The position numbers and the translations under genes are program-made. The notes below the pieces were generated by a model. It saw nothing but the letters and a program-made list of their open reading frames with translations. It did no database searches and was not told where the DNA came from. A stretch of 64,000 nucleotides of DNA from an uncultured Bacilli bacterium (GTDB lineage Bacteria > Bacillota_I > Bacilli_A > RF39 > UBA660), in NCBI GenBank assembly GCA_934095865.1, contig CAKOKU010000001.1, positions 62,001 through 126,000 of the forward strand. Direction: 5' to 3'. How positions within the stretch are numbered: position 1 is the stretch's first letter; each line of letters opens with the position of its first letter. Below, piece after piece: positions 31,552 through 40,992 of the stretch.

Positions 31552-33958
31552 TTATTTAGAAATTGAAAAAAAATGGCAAAAATATTGGGAAGAACACGAA
31601 ACTTTTAAAGCTGTAACTGGTAGTTCAAAGAAACCTTTTTATGCATTAGTAGAGTTTCCTTATCCATCCGGAGCTGGCCTTCATGTTGGTCATGTTAGAA
31701 GTTATACTGCACTAGATGCTTTATCTCGTATGAAAAGGATGCAAGGTTTTAATGTCTTGTTTCCAATGGGATGGGATGCTTTTGGAGCTCCTGCTGAACA
31801 ATATGCAATTAAAAATCATGTTCATCCTAAAGAAGCTACTAAAGTAAATATTGCTAATTTTAAAAAACAGATGCAATCTTTAGGCTTTAGTTTTGATTGG
31901 TCGCGTGAATTCTCGACTACGGATCCTGAATATTATAAATGGACACAATGGCAATTTTTACAATTTTATAAACATAATATGGCTTATAAAGCAACTGTTC
32001 CTGTTAATTGGTGTCCAAACTGTAAGACTGTTTTGTCTAATGAAGATGCCGCTGGCGGCGTTTGTGAACGTTGTGGAAGTCCAGTTGTTCAAAAAGAAAA
32101 ATCACAATGGATGCTAAAAATGAGCAGTTATGCTGAAGATTTGCTTAAGGGCTTGGATGATACTAATTTTGCTCCTAAAGTTAAGCTTGGCCAAATAAAT
32201 TGGATAGGCAAATCGACTGGGGTTGAAGTTGATATTGATATAGTTGGTGGTGGTAAATTTCAAATATTTACTACTTGTATAGAAACAATATATGGTATTA
32301 CTTTCTTTGTTATTGCTCCCGATGGTAAATTGATTAAAGAATTAATGCCTAGAGTAGAAAATAAAGATGAAGTTTTAGCCTATATTGAAGAAACAGCTAA
32401 GAAATCTAATATGGACCGTACAGAATTGAATAAGGTAAAGATTGGTTGTCTAGTTAAAGGGATTAAAGCTATTAATCCAGTAACTGGTAGGGAAGTTCCC
32501 ATTTTCTTAGGAGATTTTGTTTTAGGCGATTATGGAACCGGTGCGGTTATGGCCGTACCAGCTCATGATACTAGAGATTATGAATATGCTAAAGTTCATG
32601 ATATTCCAATGCTTGAAGTTGTAACTGGGGGAGATATTAGTAAAAATGCTTATGCCAAAGAAGATTATTTAGATAATCCTGATGCCAAACTTATCAACAG
32701 TGGTGAATTTACAGGACTTTCTGTGAAGGATGCGAAAGTAGCCATTACTAAATATTTGGAAGATAAAGGCATTGCTCGTGTCGTTAATAACTATAAAATG
32801 CGTGATTGGATATTCTCTCGTCAAAGATTCTGGGGTGAACCAATTCCAATGATTTATTGTGATAAGTGTGGTTGGCAACCAGTTCCAGAAGAAGAATTAC
32901 CATTGTTGCTCCCAGATGTAGCTGAATATGAACCAACAGATACTGGTGAATCACCTCTAGCAAAAATTACAGATTGGGTAAATTGTAAATGTCCAAAATG
33001 TGGTGGTGCTGCGAAAAGAGAAACAGATACAATGCCAAACTGGGCTGGTTCAAGCTGGTATTTCTTAAGATTCATGGATGCTCATAATGAAGAATGTTTT
33101 GCTTCTTATGATGCAATGAAGTATTGGAATCATGTTGATTGGTATAATGGCGGCATGGAACATACGGCAAGACATTTACTATATGCTAGATTCTGGGTTC
33201 AATTCTTATATAATATTGGATTAGTACCACATAAAGAAATGATTTGGACTCGTGTTTCTCATGGTATGGTTTTAGGACCAGATAATCAAAAAATGAGTAA
33301 ATCAAAAGGCAATGTTATCAATCCAGATGATATTGTTAATGAATATGGTGCTGATATCTTAAGAGTTTATGAAATGTTTATGGGTGATTATCAATTAGAT
33401 GCTCCTTGGTCAACTGATTCTTTGAGAGGTTGTAAACGTTTCATTGAAAAAATAATTAGATTAAAAGATAAAGTTAATAATTTAGATGGCTATACTAGTT
33501 CTTTAGAAAGCTTACAACATAAGTCTATTAAGAAAGTTACTAATGATATGACAACAATGGGATATAATACAGTAATTTCGACATTAATGATTTTGGCTAA
33601 TGCTTATGATGATGCTCAATCTATTACTAGGTTAGATTATAACTTGTTGTTGACTCTATTAAACCCAATGGCTCCACATATTACAGAAGAGTTAAATGAA
33701 CAAATTGGCTTTAAACCTATTTGTGAATCGGAATGGCCAGTTTATGATGAAGCTAAGACTGTGGATGTAGAAAAAGAAATTGGGGTTCAAGTTAATGGTA
33801 AATTACGTGCTAGTATTAAAGTTAGTATAAATGATGATGAAGCCATTTTAAAAGAAAAAGCATTAAAAGAAGACAATGTCAAAAAGTTTATTGAAGGCAA
33901 AGAAATTGTTAAAGTAATTGCTATTAAAGGTAAAATAGTTAACATTGTAGTTAAGTAG
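31541..33958 (+). CDS. leuS: Leucyl-tRNA synthetase
   Basis: Class I synthetase charging tRNA-Leu. HIGH-type motif HVGH at residues 48-51, zinc-finger-like CX2C pairs (CPNCK, CERCG), an editing CP1 domain with GTGAVMAVPAHDTRD, and KMSKSKGNV in the C-terminal half. Length 805 is normal. Control by the Leu-specific T-box upstream fits the enzyme. Confidence 0.97.
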   Translation: MTSNYLEIEKKWQKYWEEHETFKAVTGSSKKPFYALVEFPYPSGAGLHVGHVRSYTALDALSRMKRMQGFNVLFPMGWDAFGAPAEQYAIKNHVHPKEATKVNIANFKKQMQSLGFSFDWSREFSTTDPEYYKWTQWQFLQFYKHNMAYKATVPVNWCPNCKTVLSNEDAAGGVCERCGSPVVQKEKSQWMLKMSSYAEDLLKGLDDTNFAPKVKLGQINWIGKSTGVEVDIDIVGGGKFQIFTTCIETIYGITFFVIAPDGKLIKELMPRVENKDEVLAYIEETAKKSNMDRTELNKVKIGCLVKGIKAINPVTGREVPIFLGDFVLGDYGTGAVMAVPAHDTRDYEYAKVHDIPMLEVVTGGDISKNAYAKEDYLDNPDAKLINSGEFTGLSVKDAKVAITKYLEDKGIARVVNNYKMRDWIFSRQRFWGEPIPMIYCDKCGWQPVPEEELPLLLPDVAEYEPTDTGESPLAKITDWVNCKCPKCGGAAKRETDTMPNWAGSSWYFLRFMDAHNEECFASYDAMKYWNHVDWYNGGMEHTARHLLYARFWVQFLYNIGLVPHKEMIWTRVSHGMVLGPDNQKMSKSKGNVINPDDIVNEYGADILRVYEMFMGDYQLDAPWSTDSLRGCKRFIEKIIRLKDKVNNLDGYTSSLESLQHKSIKKVTNDMTTMGYNTVISTLMILANAYDDAQSITRLDYNLLLTLLNPMAPHITEELNEQIGFKPICESEWPVYDEAKTVDVEKEIGVQVNGKLRASIKVSINDDEAILKEKALKEDNVKKFIEGKEIVKVIAIKGKIVNIVVK

Positions 33959-33960
33959 AA

Positions 33961-33987
33961 ATTAGTAAGAATTCTTGCTAATTTTTT
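33961..33987 (+). terminator. Terminator after leuS
   Basis: TTAGTAAG (33962-33969) and CTTGCTAA (33974-33981; one G-T pair) with an AATT loop and T run. Confidence 0.8.
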
Positions 33988-34024
33988 CTTAATTAAGAGA
34001 TAATTTAAACCACTTTGAAAGCGA

Positions 34025-34053
34025 TTGACAAGCCTTAAATACTTTGATAAAAT
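34025..34053 (+). promoter_or_regulatory. Promoter of rplU-prp-rpmA
   Basis: TTGACA (34025-34030), 17-base spacer, TAAAAT (34048-34053): a near-consensus sigma-A promoter. Confidence 0.8.
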
Positions 34054-34059
34054 AACAGA

Positions 34060-34150
34060 TGTTTTAAGGGCTTTCTTTAAAACCGCACTGAAAAGGTATA
34101 AAAAGAGTATTATTACCACCTTAAAGGCGCGTCTTGAGATATAAGGAGGT
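34060..34150 (+). ncRNA. L21 leader RNA
   Basis: The ~90-base leader between the promoter and rplU contains AAAACCGCACTG, then AAGGTATAAAAAGAG and CACCTTAAAGGCGCGTC. These resemble the L21 leader, a conserved structure in Firmicutes thought to bind L21 for autoregulation. The match is by eye and the fold was not computed. Confidence 0.6.
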
Positions 34151-34154
34151 AAAT

Positions 34155-34457
34155 ATGAAAGCTATATTTGTAACAGGTGGAAAACAATATTGTGTTTCTG
34201 AAGGCGATGTTATTTACGTTGAAAAATTAGATGCTGAAGTTGGCAAAGAAGTTACTTTTGATGAAGTACTTATGGCTGATACTGTATTTGGTAATCCAAC
34301 AGTAAAAGGCGCTAGTGTAGTTGGAATTGTTGAAAAACAAGGAAGACAAAAGAAAATTACCGTATTTAAGTACAAACCTAAAAAGAAATATCGTAAAAAA
34401 CAAGGACATAGACAACCATATACTAAGGTTACTATTAAGTCTATTAATGTTAAGTAA
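34155..34457 (+). CDS. rplU: 50S ribosomal protein L21
   Basis: 100 residues beginning [18 protein letters not shown] and ending with the basic [19 protein letters not shown], both characteristic of L21, which binds 23S rRNA. The ATG at 34155 has AAGGAGGT four bases upstream; an in-frame start at 34134 lies within the leader. First gene of the L21-Prp-L27 operon. Confidence 0.96.
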   Translation: MKAIFVTGGKQYCVSEGDVIYVEKLDAEVGKEVTFDEVLMADTVFGNPTVKGASVVGIVEKQGRQKKITVFKYKPKKKYRKKQGHRQPYTKVTIKSINVK

Positions 34458-34459
34458 TT

Positions 34460-34771
34460 ATGATAAAAGTGAACTGTGTAGTATCTAATGAATTAATTGA
34501 AAGTGTTACTATTAAAGGTCATGCAGATTATGCTTCTTATGGTAAGGACATTGTTTGTGCTGCTGTATCTAGTATAGTTACGACGACTGTTAATGATATA
34601 TTAACTTTAGATGATAAAGCAATTAATTATGATACTAACGATGGTAGTGTAGAAATTACTGTCATTCAAGATAATGTTATAGCTAACAAATTGTTAAATA
34701 CTATGTTGAATATGTTAAAAGAGTTAGCGGATAATTATCCAAAGAATATAAAAATAGGAGGATTAAAATGA
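34460..34771 (+). CDS. prp: Ribosomal-processing cysteine protease Prp
   Basis: Cleaves the N-terminal extension of L27 in Firmicutes. The catalytic pair is seen as His in [17 protein letters not shown] and the Cys 12 residues later. Length 103 is typical. It lies between rplU and rpmA as in Staphylococcus and Bacillus, and its TGA overlaps the rpmA ATG. The presence of a cleavable extension on L27 confirms its role here. Confidence 0.95.
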   Translation: MIKVNCVVSNELIESVTIKGHADYASYGKDIVCAAVSSIVTTTVNDILTLDDKAINYDTNDGSVEITVIQDNVIANKLLNTMLNMLKELADNYPKNIKIGGLK

Positions 34772-35055
34772 ACTTTATGAAATTGAATATCCAATTATTT
34801 GCTCACGTTAAAGCACAAGGTTCTACTCAAAACGGTAGAGATTCTGTTGGTCGTAGATTAGGAGCTAAGGCTAGTGATGGTGAAGTCATCAATGCTGGTT
34901 CAATTATCTACCGTCAAAGAGGAACAAAAATTTATCCGGGAACAAATGTTGGAATGGGTAAAGACCATACTTTATATGCAAAAATAACTGGTGTAGTTAA
35001 GTATGAACGTCTTGGAAGAGATAAGAAAAAAGTAAGTGTATACGAAGTAAAGTAG
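34768..35055 (+). CDS. rpmA: 50S ribosomal protein L27 with Prp-cleavable N terminus
   Basis: 95 residues. The N-terminal extension MKLNIQLF followed by AHVKAQGST is the Firmicute type, cleaved by Prp after Phe to expose the mature N terminus near the peptidyl transferase centre. The body has [16 protein letters not shown] and [15 protein letters not shown]. The ATG overlaps the prp stop (ATGA); a second ATG four codons in would also work. The obg gene often found next is not here. Confidence 0.96.
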   Translation: MNFMKLNIQLFAHVKAQGSTQNGRDSVGRRLGAKASDGEVINAGSIIYRQRGTKIYPGTNVGMGKDHTLYAKITGVVKYERLGRDKKKVSVYEVK

Positions 35056-35068
35056 TATACTCTTTTTT
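35035..35068 (+). terminator. Terminator of rplU-prp-rpmA
   Basis: GTATAC (35038-35043) pairs with GTATAC (35055-35060), with outer A/G pairs across one mismatch and a T run at 35063-35068. The left arm lies in the last codons of rpmA. Confidence 0.6.
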
Positions 35069-35108
35069 ATTTATAAATATAGTTAATTAATTTTAATTTT
35101 TATTTAAT

Positions 35109-35142
35109 AAGGGCTTAATTATATTAAGTGCTTTTTTCTTGC
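35109..35142 (+). terminator. Possible second terminator before the two-component system
   Basis: CTTAA and TTAAG pair across a short loop, with weaker outer pairing, followed by a run of six T. Confidence 0.4.
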
Positions 35143-35179
35143 TTTCTATGGTAAAATATCATTAATGAAGGTGGTATTT

Positions 35180-35869
35180 ATGATTAATATTTTAATTATT
35201 GAGGATGATTGTAATATTCAAAATATAATAAAAAGAAATATTATTCGTGAAGGCTATAATGTTTATACAGCAACAGATGGTTTAATGGGGTTACAAATTC
35301 TAGATGAAAATAAAATTGATTTAGTTATATTAGATTTAATGTTGCCTAAATTAGATGGTTATGAATTTACTAAGGAAGTTAGAAAGACAAATGAATTACT
35401 ACCGATTTTAATGATAACAGCTCGTTCTTTAATAGAAGATAAAAGATTGGCTTTTAAAACTGGTGTTGATGATTATATGACTAAGCCTTTAGATATGGAA
35501 GAACTTATTTTAAGAATTAATGCTTTATTAAGAAGAAGCAAGATTATGGTAGAAAAGAAAATAGTAATAGGAAAAGTTGTGGTTGATTGTGAAACCCAGA
35601 CTGTATCTAGGGATACTGAAGTAACTGAACTTACGCAAAAAGAGTTTGCCTTACTTTATAAATTATTATCATATCCTAATAAGATTTTTACACGTAATCA
35701 GTTAATGGATGAAATATGGGGATATGAATCAAATAGTGATGACAGAACAATTGATGCTCATATAAATAGATTACGTCGTAAGTTTGAAGATTACCCGGAA
35801 TTTGAAATTAAATCAGTAAGAGGTCTTGGTTATAAGGTGGTAAAAAATGAAAAACAAACAAGTGAATAA
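35180..35869 (+). CDS. OmpR-family response regulator
   Basis: Receiver domain with the acidic pair in IIEDD, the phospho-accepting Asp52 in VILDLMLPKLDG and the conserved Lys in YMTKPLD; C-terminal winged helix with LTQKEFALLYKLLSYPNKIF and DRTIDAHINRLRRKFE. The ATG at 35180 has AAGGTGG upstream; the in-frame ATG at 35165 overlaps that site. It overlaps the kinase gene by 23 bases, so the pair is translationally coupled. The regulon is unknown; the acyl-ligase/GT8 operon starts 65 bases after the kinase. Confidence 0.95.
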   Translation: MINILIIEDDCNIQNIIKRNIIREGYNVYTATDGLMGLQILDENKIDLVILDLMLPKLDGYEFTKEVRKTNELLPILMITARSLIEDKRLAFKTGVDDYMTKPLDMEELILRINALLRRSKIMVEKKIVIGKVVVDCETQTVSRDTEVTELTQKEFALLYKLLSYPNKIFTRNQLMDEIWGYESNSDDRTIDAHINRLRRKFEDYPEFEIKSVRGLGYKVVKNEKQTSE

Positions 35870-36908
35870 TATTGATATTAAGACTAATCAAAAATTAACT
35901 TTGTATTTTACGTCTTTAGCTTTTCTTACTTTTGCGGCCATAATTGGTGTTTTAAGTTTTTTGATTTTTTTAGGTAATAAGATATTAGGTTGGGATTACA
36001 TGATTGATTTACATCAGTCTACTTTTTGGGTTTTAGTTTTTGCTGCTATTGTTTTAATTGGAGTTATTTCTTCCATAATAATAGGTCGCCCTATCTTAAA
36101 AGGAATAAAAGAAATTTCTAATTCTACAAAAAAAATTAGTGAAGGCGATTTTTCTTGTAGAATTAAAGAAAATAAGACTAAATTTTTAGGGCGGCTTTCC
36201 CATGATTTTAATCAGATGGCTAAAGAATTAGAAGGAGTTAAAATATTAAGAAATGATTTTATTAATAACTTTTCTCATGAATTTAAAACTCCTATTAGTT
36301 CTATAAAGAGTTATGCCGAGGAACTAAAAAATAATAATTTGTCTAGGGAAGAACAAGATAGATATTTAGATATTATTATTAAAGAAGCTACCCGTTTATC
36401 TAATCTTTCCAATAGTATTTTGTATTTATCAAAGGTAGAAAAACAAGAAATATTAACAGATAAAACTTTTTATGATGTCGGTGAACAAATAAGACAAGCC
36501 ATTTTGTTGGAAATGAAGAAAATCGAAAAGAAAGAATTAGAACTTGATTTAGATATATTAGATTATAAACTAAGTTTAAATGAGTCTAGTTTGGAACAGG
36601 TGTGGATAAATTTGCTAGATAATGCTATAAAATTTAGTGACCCTAAAAAAACATTAAAGATAACTAGTGGTATTATTGAAGATATGTACGAGGTTAGAAT
36701 AAAAGATCAGGGAATAGGCATTGATGAAGAAGATCTGCCGTTTGTTTTTGAAAAATTTTATAAAGCCGACAAATCACATTCCGAAGAAGGAAATGGCTTA
36801 GGTTTAAGTTTAGTTAAAAGAATAACCGAATTGCATAAAGGAACCATAGAAATTAATAGTAAAATTGGGGTTGGAACAGAAGTGATAGTAAAATTACCCA
36901 TAAAATGA
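35847..36908 (+). CDS. Membrane sensor histidine kinase
   Basis: Two membrane segments (~residues 18-43 and 60-80) flank a very short loop of about 17 residues, so it has almost no extracellular sensor domain and may sense within the membrane. A HAMP region follows (GRPILKGIKEIS ... ISEGDF), then the H box FSHEFKTP with His144, the N box NLLDNAIKFSD, and the ATP-lid boxes DQGIGIDEED and GNGLGLSLVK. Partner of the upstream regulator. Small-loop kinases of this kind often respond to cell-envelope stress (inference). Confidence 0.94.
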   Translation: MKNKQVNNIDIKTNQKLTLYFTSLAFLTFAAIIGVLSFLIFLGNKILGWDYMIDLHQSTFWVLVFAAIVLIGVISSIIIGRPILKGIKEISNSTKKISEGDFSCRIKENKTKFLGRLSHDFNQMAKELEGVKILRNDFINNFSHEFKTPISSIKSYAEELKNNNLSREEQDRYLDIIIKEATRLSNLSNSILYLSKVEKQEILTDKTFYDVGEQIRQAILLEMKKIEKKELELDLDILDYKLSLNESSLEQVWINLLDNAIKFSDPKKTLKITSGIIEDMYEVRIKDQGIGIDEEDLPFVFEKFYKADKSHSEEGNGLGLSLVKRITELHKGTIEINSKIGVGTEVIVKLPIK

Positions 36909-36972
36909 TTTCATATTCAGTTCATTTTTGCTGTGTATAATGAAAATAGTTTGTATAGGAAGTGGTACTTAG

Positions 36973-38529
36973 ATGAAGAAAAATTATCCATATTATAACA
37001 ATCCTAAAATAAATAGTTTTAGAGAATTGATGAATCTTAGTATAAAAAATCCTGGAGATATTGCTTTTAGTTATTTAGATAAAAGTAAGGTAAGAGTAGA
37101 TAAAACTTATCAAGATTTTTATGATGATGTTAGGTTAGTAAGTAATTATATAGCTAATTTATATAATAATAAACATATTGGTTTAATTGGTGAAAATTCG
37201 TATAACTTCTTGGTCATTTTTATGAGTATAGTTATCAGTGGTAATTGTGTGGTTATTATTGATAAAGATTTAGATAGTAATGATATTAAGAAAATGCTTA
37301 AAAATACTAATACTAATACGTGTTTTTATTCTCAAGAATACTGTGATAATTTAGAAAATATTACGACTAAAATGTATAAAATAGAAGAAATAGAAAGTTA
37401 TAAATTAGAGCAAGATTTTATTAGATATACTAACCCTAAAGATGCTAGTGTGATATTCTTTACTTCTGGAACCACAGGTTTTAATAAGGCGGTATGCTTA
37501 AGCCAAGAAAATATTTGCTTTGATATTTGGTCTTTAGCAAGTTTATTTAAACCTAATGGTGGTGTTTATGCCGTATTACCTTTCCATCATTCTTTTGGGC
37601 TTGTTACCGGAATTCTTAAACCATTTTATTATCATGTTCCTATCTTCATTAATAGTAGTTTAAAGAATTTACAAAAAGATATGGTCTTAGCTAAACCAAA
37701 CACGATGTTTGTGGTACCAGTTTTTATTGAAACATTTTATAAAACCATTTGGACGACGGCCAGAAGAACTAAACAAGATAAAAAATTGAAAATTGGAATT
37801 AATATTTCTAATAGTTTGTTGAAGCTGGGAATTGATTTGCGTCCTAGATTATTTAGAACTATACGTGAACAATTTGGTGGTAATTTAGAATATTTTATTT
37901 GTGGTGGTGCTTATTTGGACCCTAAGTATGTTAAATGGTTTCGTAGTATTGGTGTTGAAATTTTAAATGGTTATGGCATAACAGAATGTAGTCCTGTGGT
38001 GGCTGTTAATCGTAATCATTATGGAAAAGACGGTTCTGTTGGTTTGATTGGCCGTGATATAAAGGTCAAAATAATCGATGATGAAATTTGTATTAACGGT
38101 AAAAATGTTATGCTTGGTTACTATAATGATACTAAGAGTACAAAAGAAGTTTTAAATGATGGTTGGTTCAAAACCGGTGATTTAGGATATGTTGATAAAG
38201 ATGGTTTCCTTTTTATCACAGGAAGGAAGAAAAATTTAATAATATTATCTAACGGAGAAAATATTTTACCAGAAATGATTGAAGAAAAATTACTAAAAGA
38301 TAAAGGTGTTTTAGAAGTCGTTGTTAGTTCCCTAAATAATCAATTAGTTGCTTACATATATCCTAGCGAAGAATATTTGGGAAATGTTACGTACTTTAAT
38401 AACTTAATATATAAATATAATAAAACAGTCCCTAAAAACCATCAAATTAGTAAGTGTATTTTAAGAACTAGTGAATTTAAGAAAAATAATAATCATAAGA
38501 TTTTAAGAAATAAAATAATGGAGGAATAA
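36973..38529 (+). CDS. AMP-dependent acyl ligase (acyl-ACP/acyl-CoA synthetase-like)
   Basis: Adenylate-forming enzyme of the ANL superfamily, 518 residues. P-loop FFTSGTTGFNKAV, A5 motif NGYGITECSPVVAVN, A7/A8 motifs WFKTGDLGYVDKDGFLFITGRKKN, and a C-terminal Lys region (KKNNNHKILRNK). The FHHSFGLVTGILKPFYYHVP region is like long-chain fatty-acyl enzymes rather than the D-alanine activating DltA. Three bases separate it from an acyl carrier protein gene, so it probably loads an acyl chain onto that carrier. First gene of a five-gene operon after a two-component system; a TATAAT at 36936-36941 may be its promoter. Confidence 0.88.
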   Translation: MKKNYPYYNNPKINSFRELMNLSIKNPGDIAFSYLDKSKVRVDKTYQDFYDDVRLVSNYIANLYNNKHIGLIGENSYNFLVIFMSIVISGNCVVIIDKDLDSNDIKKMLKNTNTNTCFYSQEYCDNLENITTKMYKIEEIESYKLEQDFIRYTNPKDASVIFFTSGTTGFNKAVCLSQENICFDIWSLASLFKPNGGVYAVLPFHHSFGLVTGILKPFYYHVPIFINSSLKNLQKDMVLAKPNTMFVVPVFIETFYKTIWTTARRTKQDKKLKIGINISNSLLKLGIDLRPRLFRTIREQFGGNLEYFICGGAYLDPKYVKWFRSIGVEILNGYGITECSPVVAVNRNHYGKDGSVGLIGRDIKVKIIDDEICINGKNVMLGYYNDTKSTKEVLNDGWFKTGDLGYVDKDGFLFITGRKKNLIILSNGENILPEMIEEKLLKDKGVLEVVVSSLNNQLVAYIYPSEEYLGNVTYFNNLIYKYNKTVPKNHQISKCILRTSEFKKNNNHKILRNKIMEE

Positions 38530-38532
38530 AAT

Positions 38533-38769
38533 ATGGAAAAGAAAAAAATAATGGCTGGAGAAGTTATCAAGTTAATAAGTGAAATTTGTGAGATTCCGGA
38601 AGAGAAGATAAGTACAAAATCAAATTTAACTACTGATTTAGAATTAGAATCATTAGATATTGTTACTTTAATTAGTGAATGTGAAGAAAGATATAATTTA
38701 ACAATTCCTGATAAAGATATTAAAACTTTACAAACGGTTAATGATATTGTTGAATACTTAAATAAGTAA
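38533..38769 (+). CDS. Acyl carrier protein
   Basis: 78 residues with the helix-loop pattern of carrier proteins; the phosphopantetheine attachment Ser is Ser40 in DLELESLDIVTLI (the family motif is D-S-L; here E-S-L). Placed between an acyl ligase and a phosphopantetheinyl transferase, so it is a dedicated carrier rather than the housekeeping AcpP. The start follows the ligase stop by three bases, with GGAGGAA upstream. Confidence 0.92.
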   Translation: MEKKKIMAGEVIKLISEICEIPEEKISTKSNLTTDLELESLDIVTLISECEERYNLTIPDKDIKTLQTVNDIVEYLNK

Positions 38770-38788
38770 GAAACATAAAGAAATTTTA

Positions 38789-39235
38789 ATGAATAAATTT
38801 TACATATTAGAAAATAAAAGTAGTAAAGAATTAATTGATTTAATGGCTAAAGATTGTTGTCTTTCTAATTATGAGATTGTAAAAAATAGTAATGGGAAGC
38901 CATACTTCAAGGATGTAAATATTTATTTTAGCCTTAGTCATAAAGATAATATAATCGTTGGGGTTACGAGTTCTAAGGCTGTGGGAATAGATATAGAAAG
39001 AATGACTTTTCGCCCTAGTGTTGTAAGACGATTTTTTACAGCAAATGAAGAGCAACAAATAAAGAAAAGTGACGATGCTTGGAAAACCTTCACGACTATT
39101 TGGGTAAAAAAAGAAGCCATATTAAAAATGTATGGATATAGTCTAAGTGAAATAAGCAAAATAGATACAACTAGTTTTAGAAAGTATCAAATTAAAGAAT
39201 ATAAAAATTATATAATTGGCATAGTAGAGGAGTAA
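38789..39235 (+). CDS. 4'-phosphopantetheinyl transferase
   Basis: Transfers phosphopantetheine from CoA to the carrier Ser. The Mg/CoA motifs are clear: FSLSHKDN, GIDIER (Asp68, Glu70) and WVKKEAILK (Glu109). At 148 residues it is between the ~120 of AcpS and the ~220 of Sfp; its motifs follow the Sfp pattern, so it looks like a shortened Sfp-type enzyme lacking part of the N-terminal half. It very likely activates the adjacent carrier protein. Confidence 0.9.
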   Translation: MNKFYILENKSSKELIDLMAKDCCLSNYEIVKNSNGKPYFKDVNIYFSLSHKDNIIVGVTSSKAVGIDIERMTFRPSVVRRFFTANEEQQIKKSDDAWKTFTTIWVKKEAILKMYGYSLSEISKIDTTSFRKYQIKEYKNYIIGIVEE

Positions 39236-39237
39236 TA

Positions 39238-40992
39238 ATGAATTTATTATATTGTGGTGATAGTAATATCAAGGATGGATTGTATCTATCTATAAAATCA
39301 ATACTGAATGTTGAAGAGTGTGTATTAAATATTTATGTTTTATCAATGAATTACATGAAATATAAAATTATTGATGGAGATTTTATTGAATATTTAGATA
39401 CTTTGGTAAAGAAAACAAATAAAGATAGTTCTGTTAAATTAATAGATATGACAGAAGTTTATAAAAAAAATGAATGTAAGGCAAATAAAGATACAATGTT
39501 TACTCCTTATTGTATGCTAAGACTGTATTGTGATTTAATAGATTTACCTAGTAAGATTATGTATTTAGATACTGATGTTTTAGCTTATAGAAGTTTTAAA
39601 GAATTTTATGATATTGATAATAGTCAGTATGAAATTGTTGGAGTTCTAGATTATTATGGTAGCCATGTTTATAAGAAGAATATTTTTAAGAAAGATTATT
39701 TAAATTCTGGAGTCTTATTGTATAATTTGGAAATGTTAAAAGCTAATGATATATTAAGAAAAGCTCGAGAAATGTGTGCTAGCAAGAAGATGTTATTACC
39801 AGATCAGAGTGCTTTGAATATTTTGTGTAAACATAAATTAATTGTTCCCAATAAGTATAATGAGCAAAAATGTATGCGAGATGATACAGTTTTAAGACAT
39901 TTTACTACGACATTTAAATTTTTTCCACGATTTAAAACTCAAAAAGTTAAACCTTGGGATGTTGATAAAGTACATGAAGTTTTAAATTGTCATGAATTTG
40001 ATTGGTTACTTGATGATTATAAAGACTGGAAAAAGAAGACAAAAAAAATCATACCTATCTTTTTTACAATTGATGATGCTTTCGCACCGTTTGTAAGTGT
40101 TGCTATTTGTTCATTACTTGCTAATGCTAATCCCGATTATTTTTATAATATTCATATAGTTAATAATGGTTTAAGTGAAGCTAATAAGGAAAAAATTCTG
40201 ACTTTAGAAAATGATTTTAGTAAGATTATCTTTAATAATATGGATGAAAGATTGAAGGCTATTACAGATAAAAAAGGTACTCGTCTTCGCGAAGATTATT
40301 TTAGTCTGGCTATTTTCTTTAGAATTTTTATACCAGATTGCTTTAAAGAGTATGATAAGGCTTTATATATTGATAGTGATACGGTTATAGTTGATGATGT
40401 TAGTAAGCTTTATAACATTGATTTAGGTGGAAAGTATATTGGTGGCTGTCCAGAAACTTCTTGTATTGGTATAGATGAAATTACCAATTATTTTACAAAT
40501 GGTGTTGGTGTTGATTACCACGAATATATAAATTCTGGTATGTTATTATTTGATATGAAAGCTTTACGTGATAGCAATTTTGCAGATAAATTTTTATCTT
40601 TATTTCATAAATATAATTTTGGTAACGTTGATCCTGATCAATCTTATATTAATGCTATTTTAAAAGATAAAAAGAAATTAATTAATAATAGGTGGAATGC
40701 TACTATTTCTAAAGATAATAAGATAGTGGAAAACCCAGGAATTATTCATTTTAATTTATTTAAGAAACCTTGGCATTATGATAATGTTTGTTGTGAAGAT
40801 ATCTTTTGGCAATATGCTAAGAAAACACCATACTTTAATGAAATAAAAGGGATTAAAGATAAATATAGTGATCAAGATAAGTTAAAAGATGCTAAGAGTT
40901 TGGAAGCAATGATTTCTAGATGTCAGGAAATAGTTAAAGACGAAGTGACGTTTAAATCAGTTTTTGATAATGGTAAGGAAGAGAGATTATAA
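39238..40992 (+). CDS. Tandem GT8-type glycosyltransferase
   Basis: 584 residues made of two GT8-like domains in one chain. The first (~1-260) has the DXD motif DTD at residues 111-113 in MYLDTDVLAY and a YLNSGVLLYNLEML segment; the second (~270-545) has DSD at 379-381 in LYIDSDTVIVDDV and EYINSGMLLFDMKAL, with the late NPGIIHFNLFKKPWH. Each domain keeps its own metal-binding motif, so both may be active and add two sugars in succession. No signal peptide, so it acts in the cytoplasm on an activated or lipid acceptor. It lies between the carrier-protein module and an acyltransferase. Confidence 0.9.
   Translation: MNLLYCGDSNIKDGLYLSIKSILNVEECVLNIYVLSMNYMKYKIIDGDFIEYLDTLVKKTNKDSSVKLIDMTEVYKKNECKANKDTMFTPYCMLRLYCDLIDLPSKIMYLDTDVLAYRSFKEFYDIDNSQYEIVGVLDYYGSHVYKKNIFKKDYLNSGVLLYNLEMLKANDILRKAREMCASKKMLLPDQSALNILCKHKLIVPNKYNEQKCMRDDTVLRHFTTTFKFFPRFKTQKVKPWDVDKVHEVLNCHEFDWLLDDYKDWKKKTKKIIPIFFTIDDAFAPFVSVAICSLLANANPDYFYNIHIVNNGLSEANKEKILTLENDFSKIIFNNMDERLKAITDKKGTRLREDYFSLAIFFRIFIPDCFKEYDKALYIDSDTVIVDDVSKLYNIDLGGKYIGGCPETSCIGIDEITNYFTNGVGVDYHEYINSGMLLFDMKALRDSNFADKFLSLFHKYNFGNVDPDQSYINAILKDKKKLINNRWNATISKDNKIVENPGIIHFNLFKKPWHYDNVCCEDIFWQYAKKTPYFNEIKGIKDKYSDQDKLKDAKSLEAMISRCQEIVKDEVTFKSVFDNGKEERL

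Noticed and set aside
33787..34119. 110-residue minus-strand open frame across the leuS end and the L21 leader
   Set aside because: It runs antisense through a terminator, a strong promoter and the L21 leader; composition is that of shadow translation.
36973..38769. dltA-dltC (D-alanylation of teichoic acid)
   Set aside because: The ligase resembles long-chain acyl enzymes and lacks DltA-like features, and dltB/dltD are missing; neighbours are PPTase, GT8 and PlsC.
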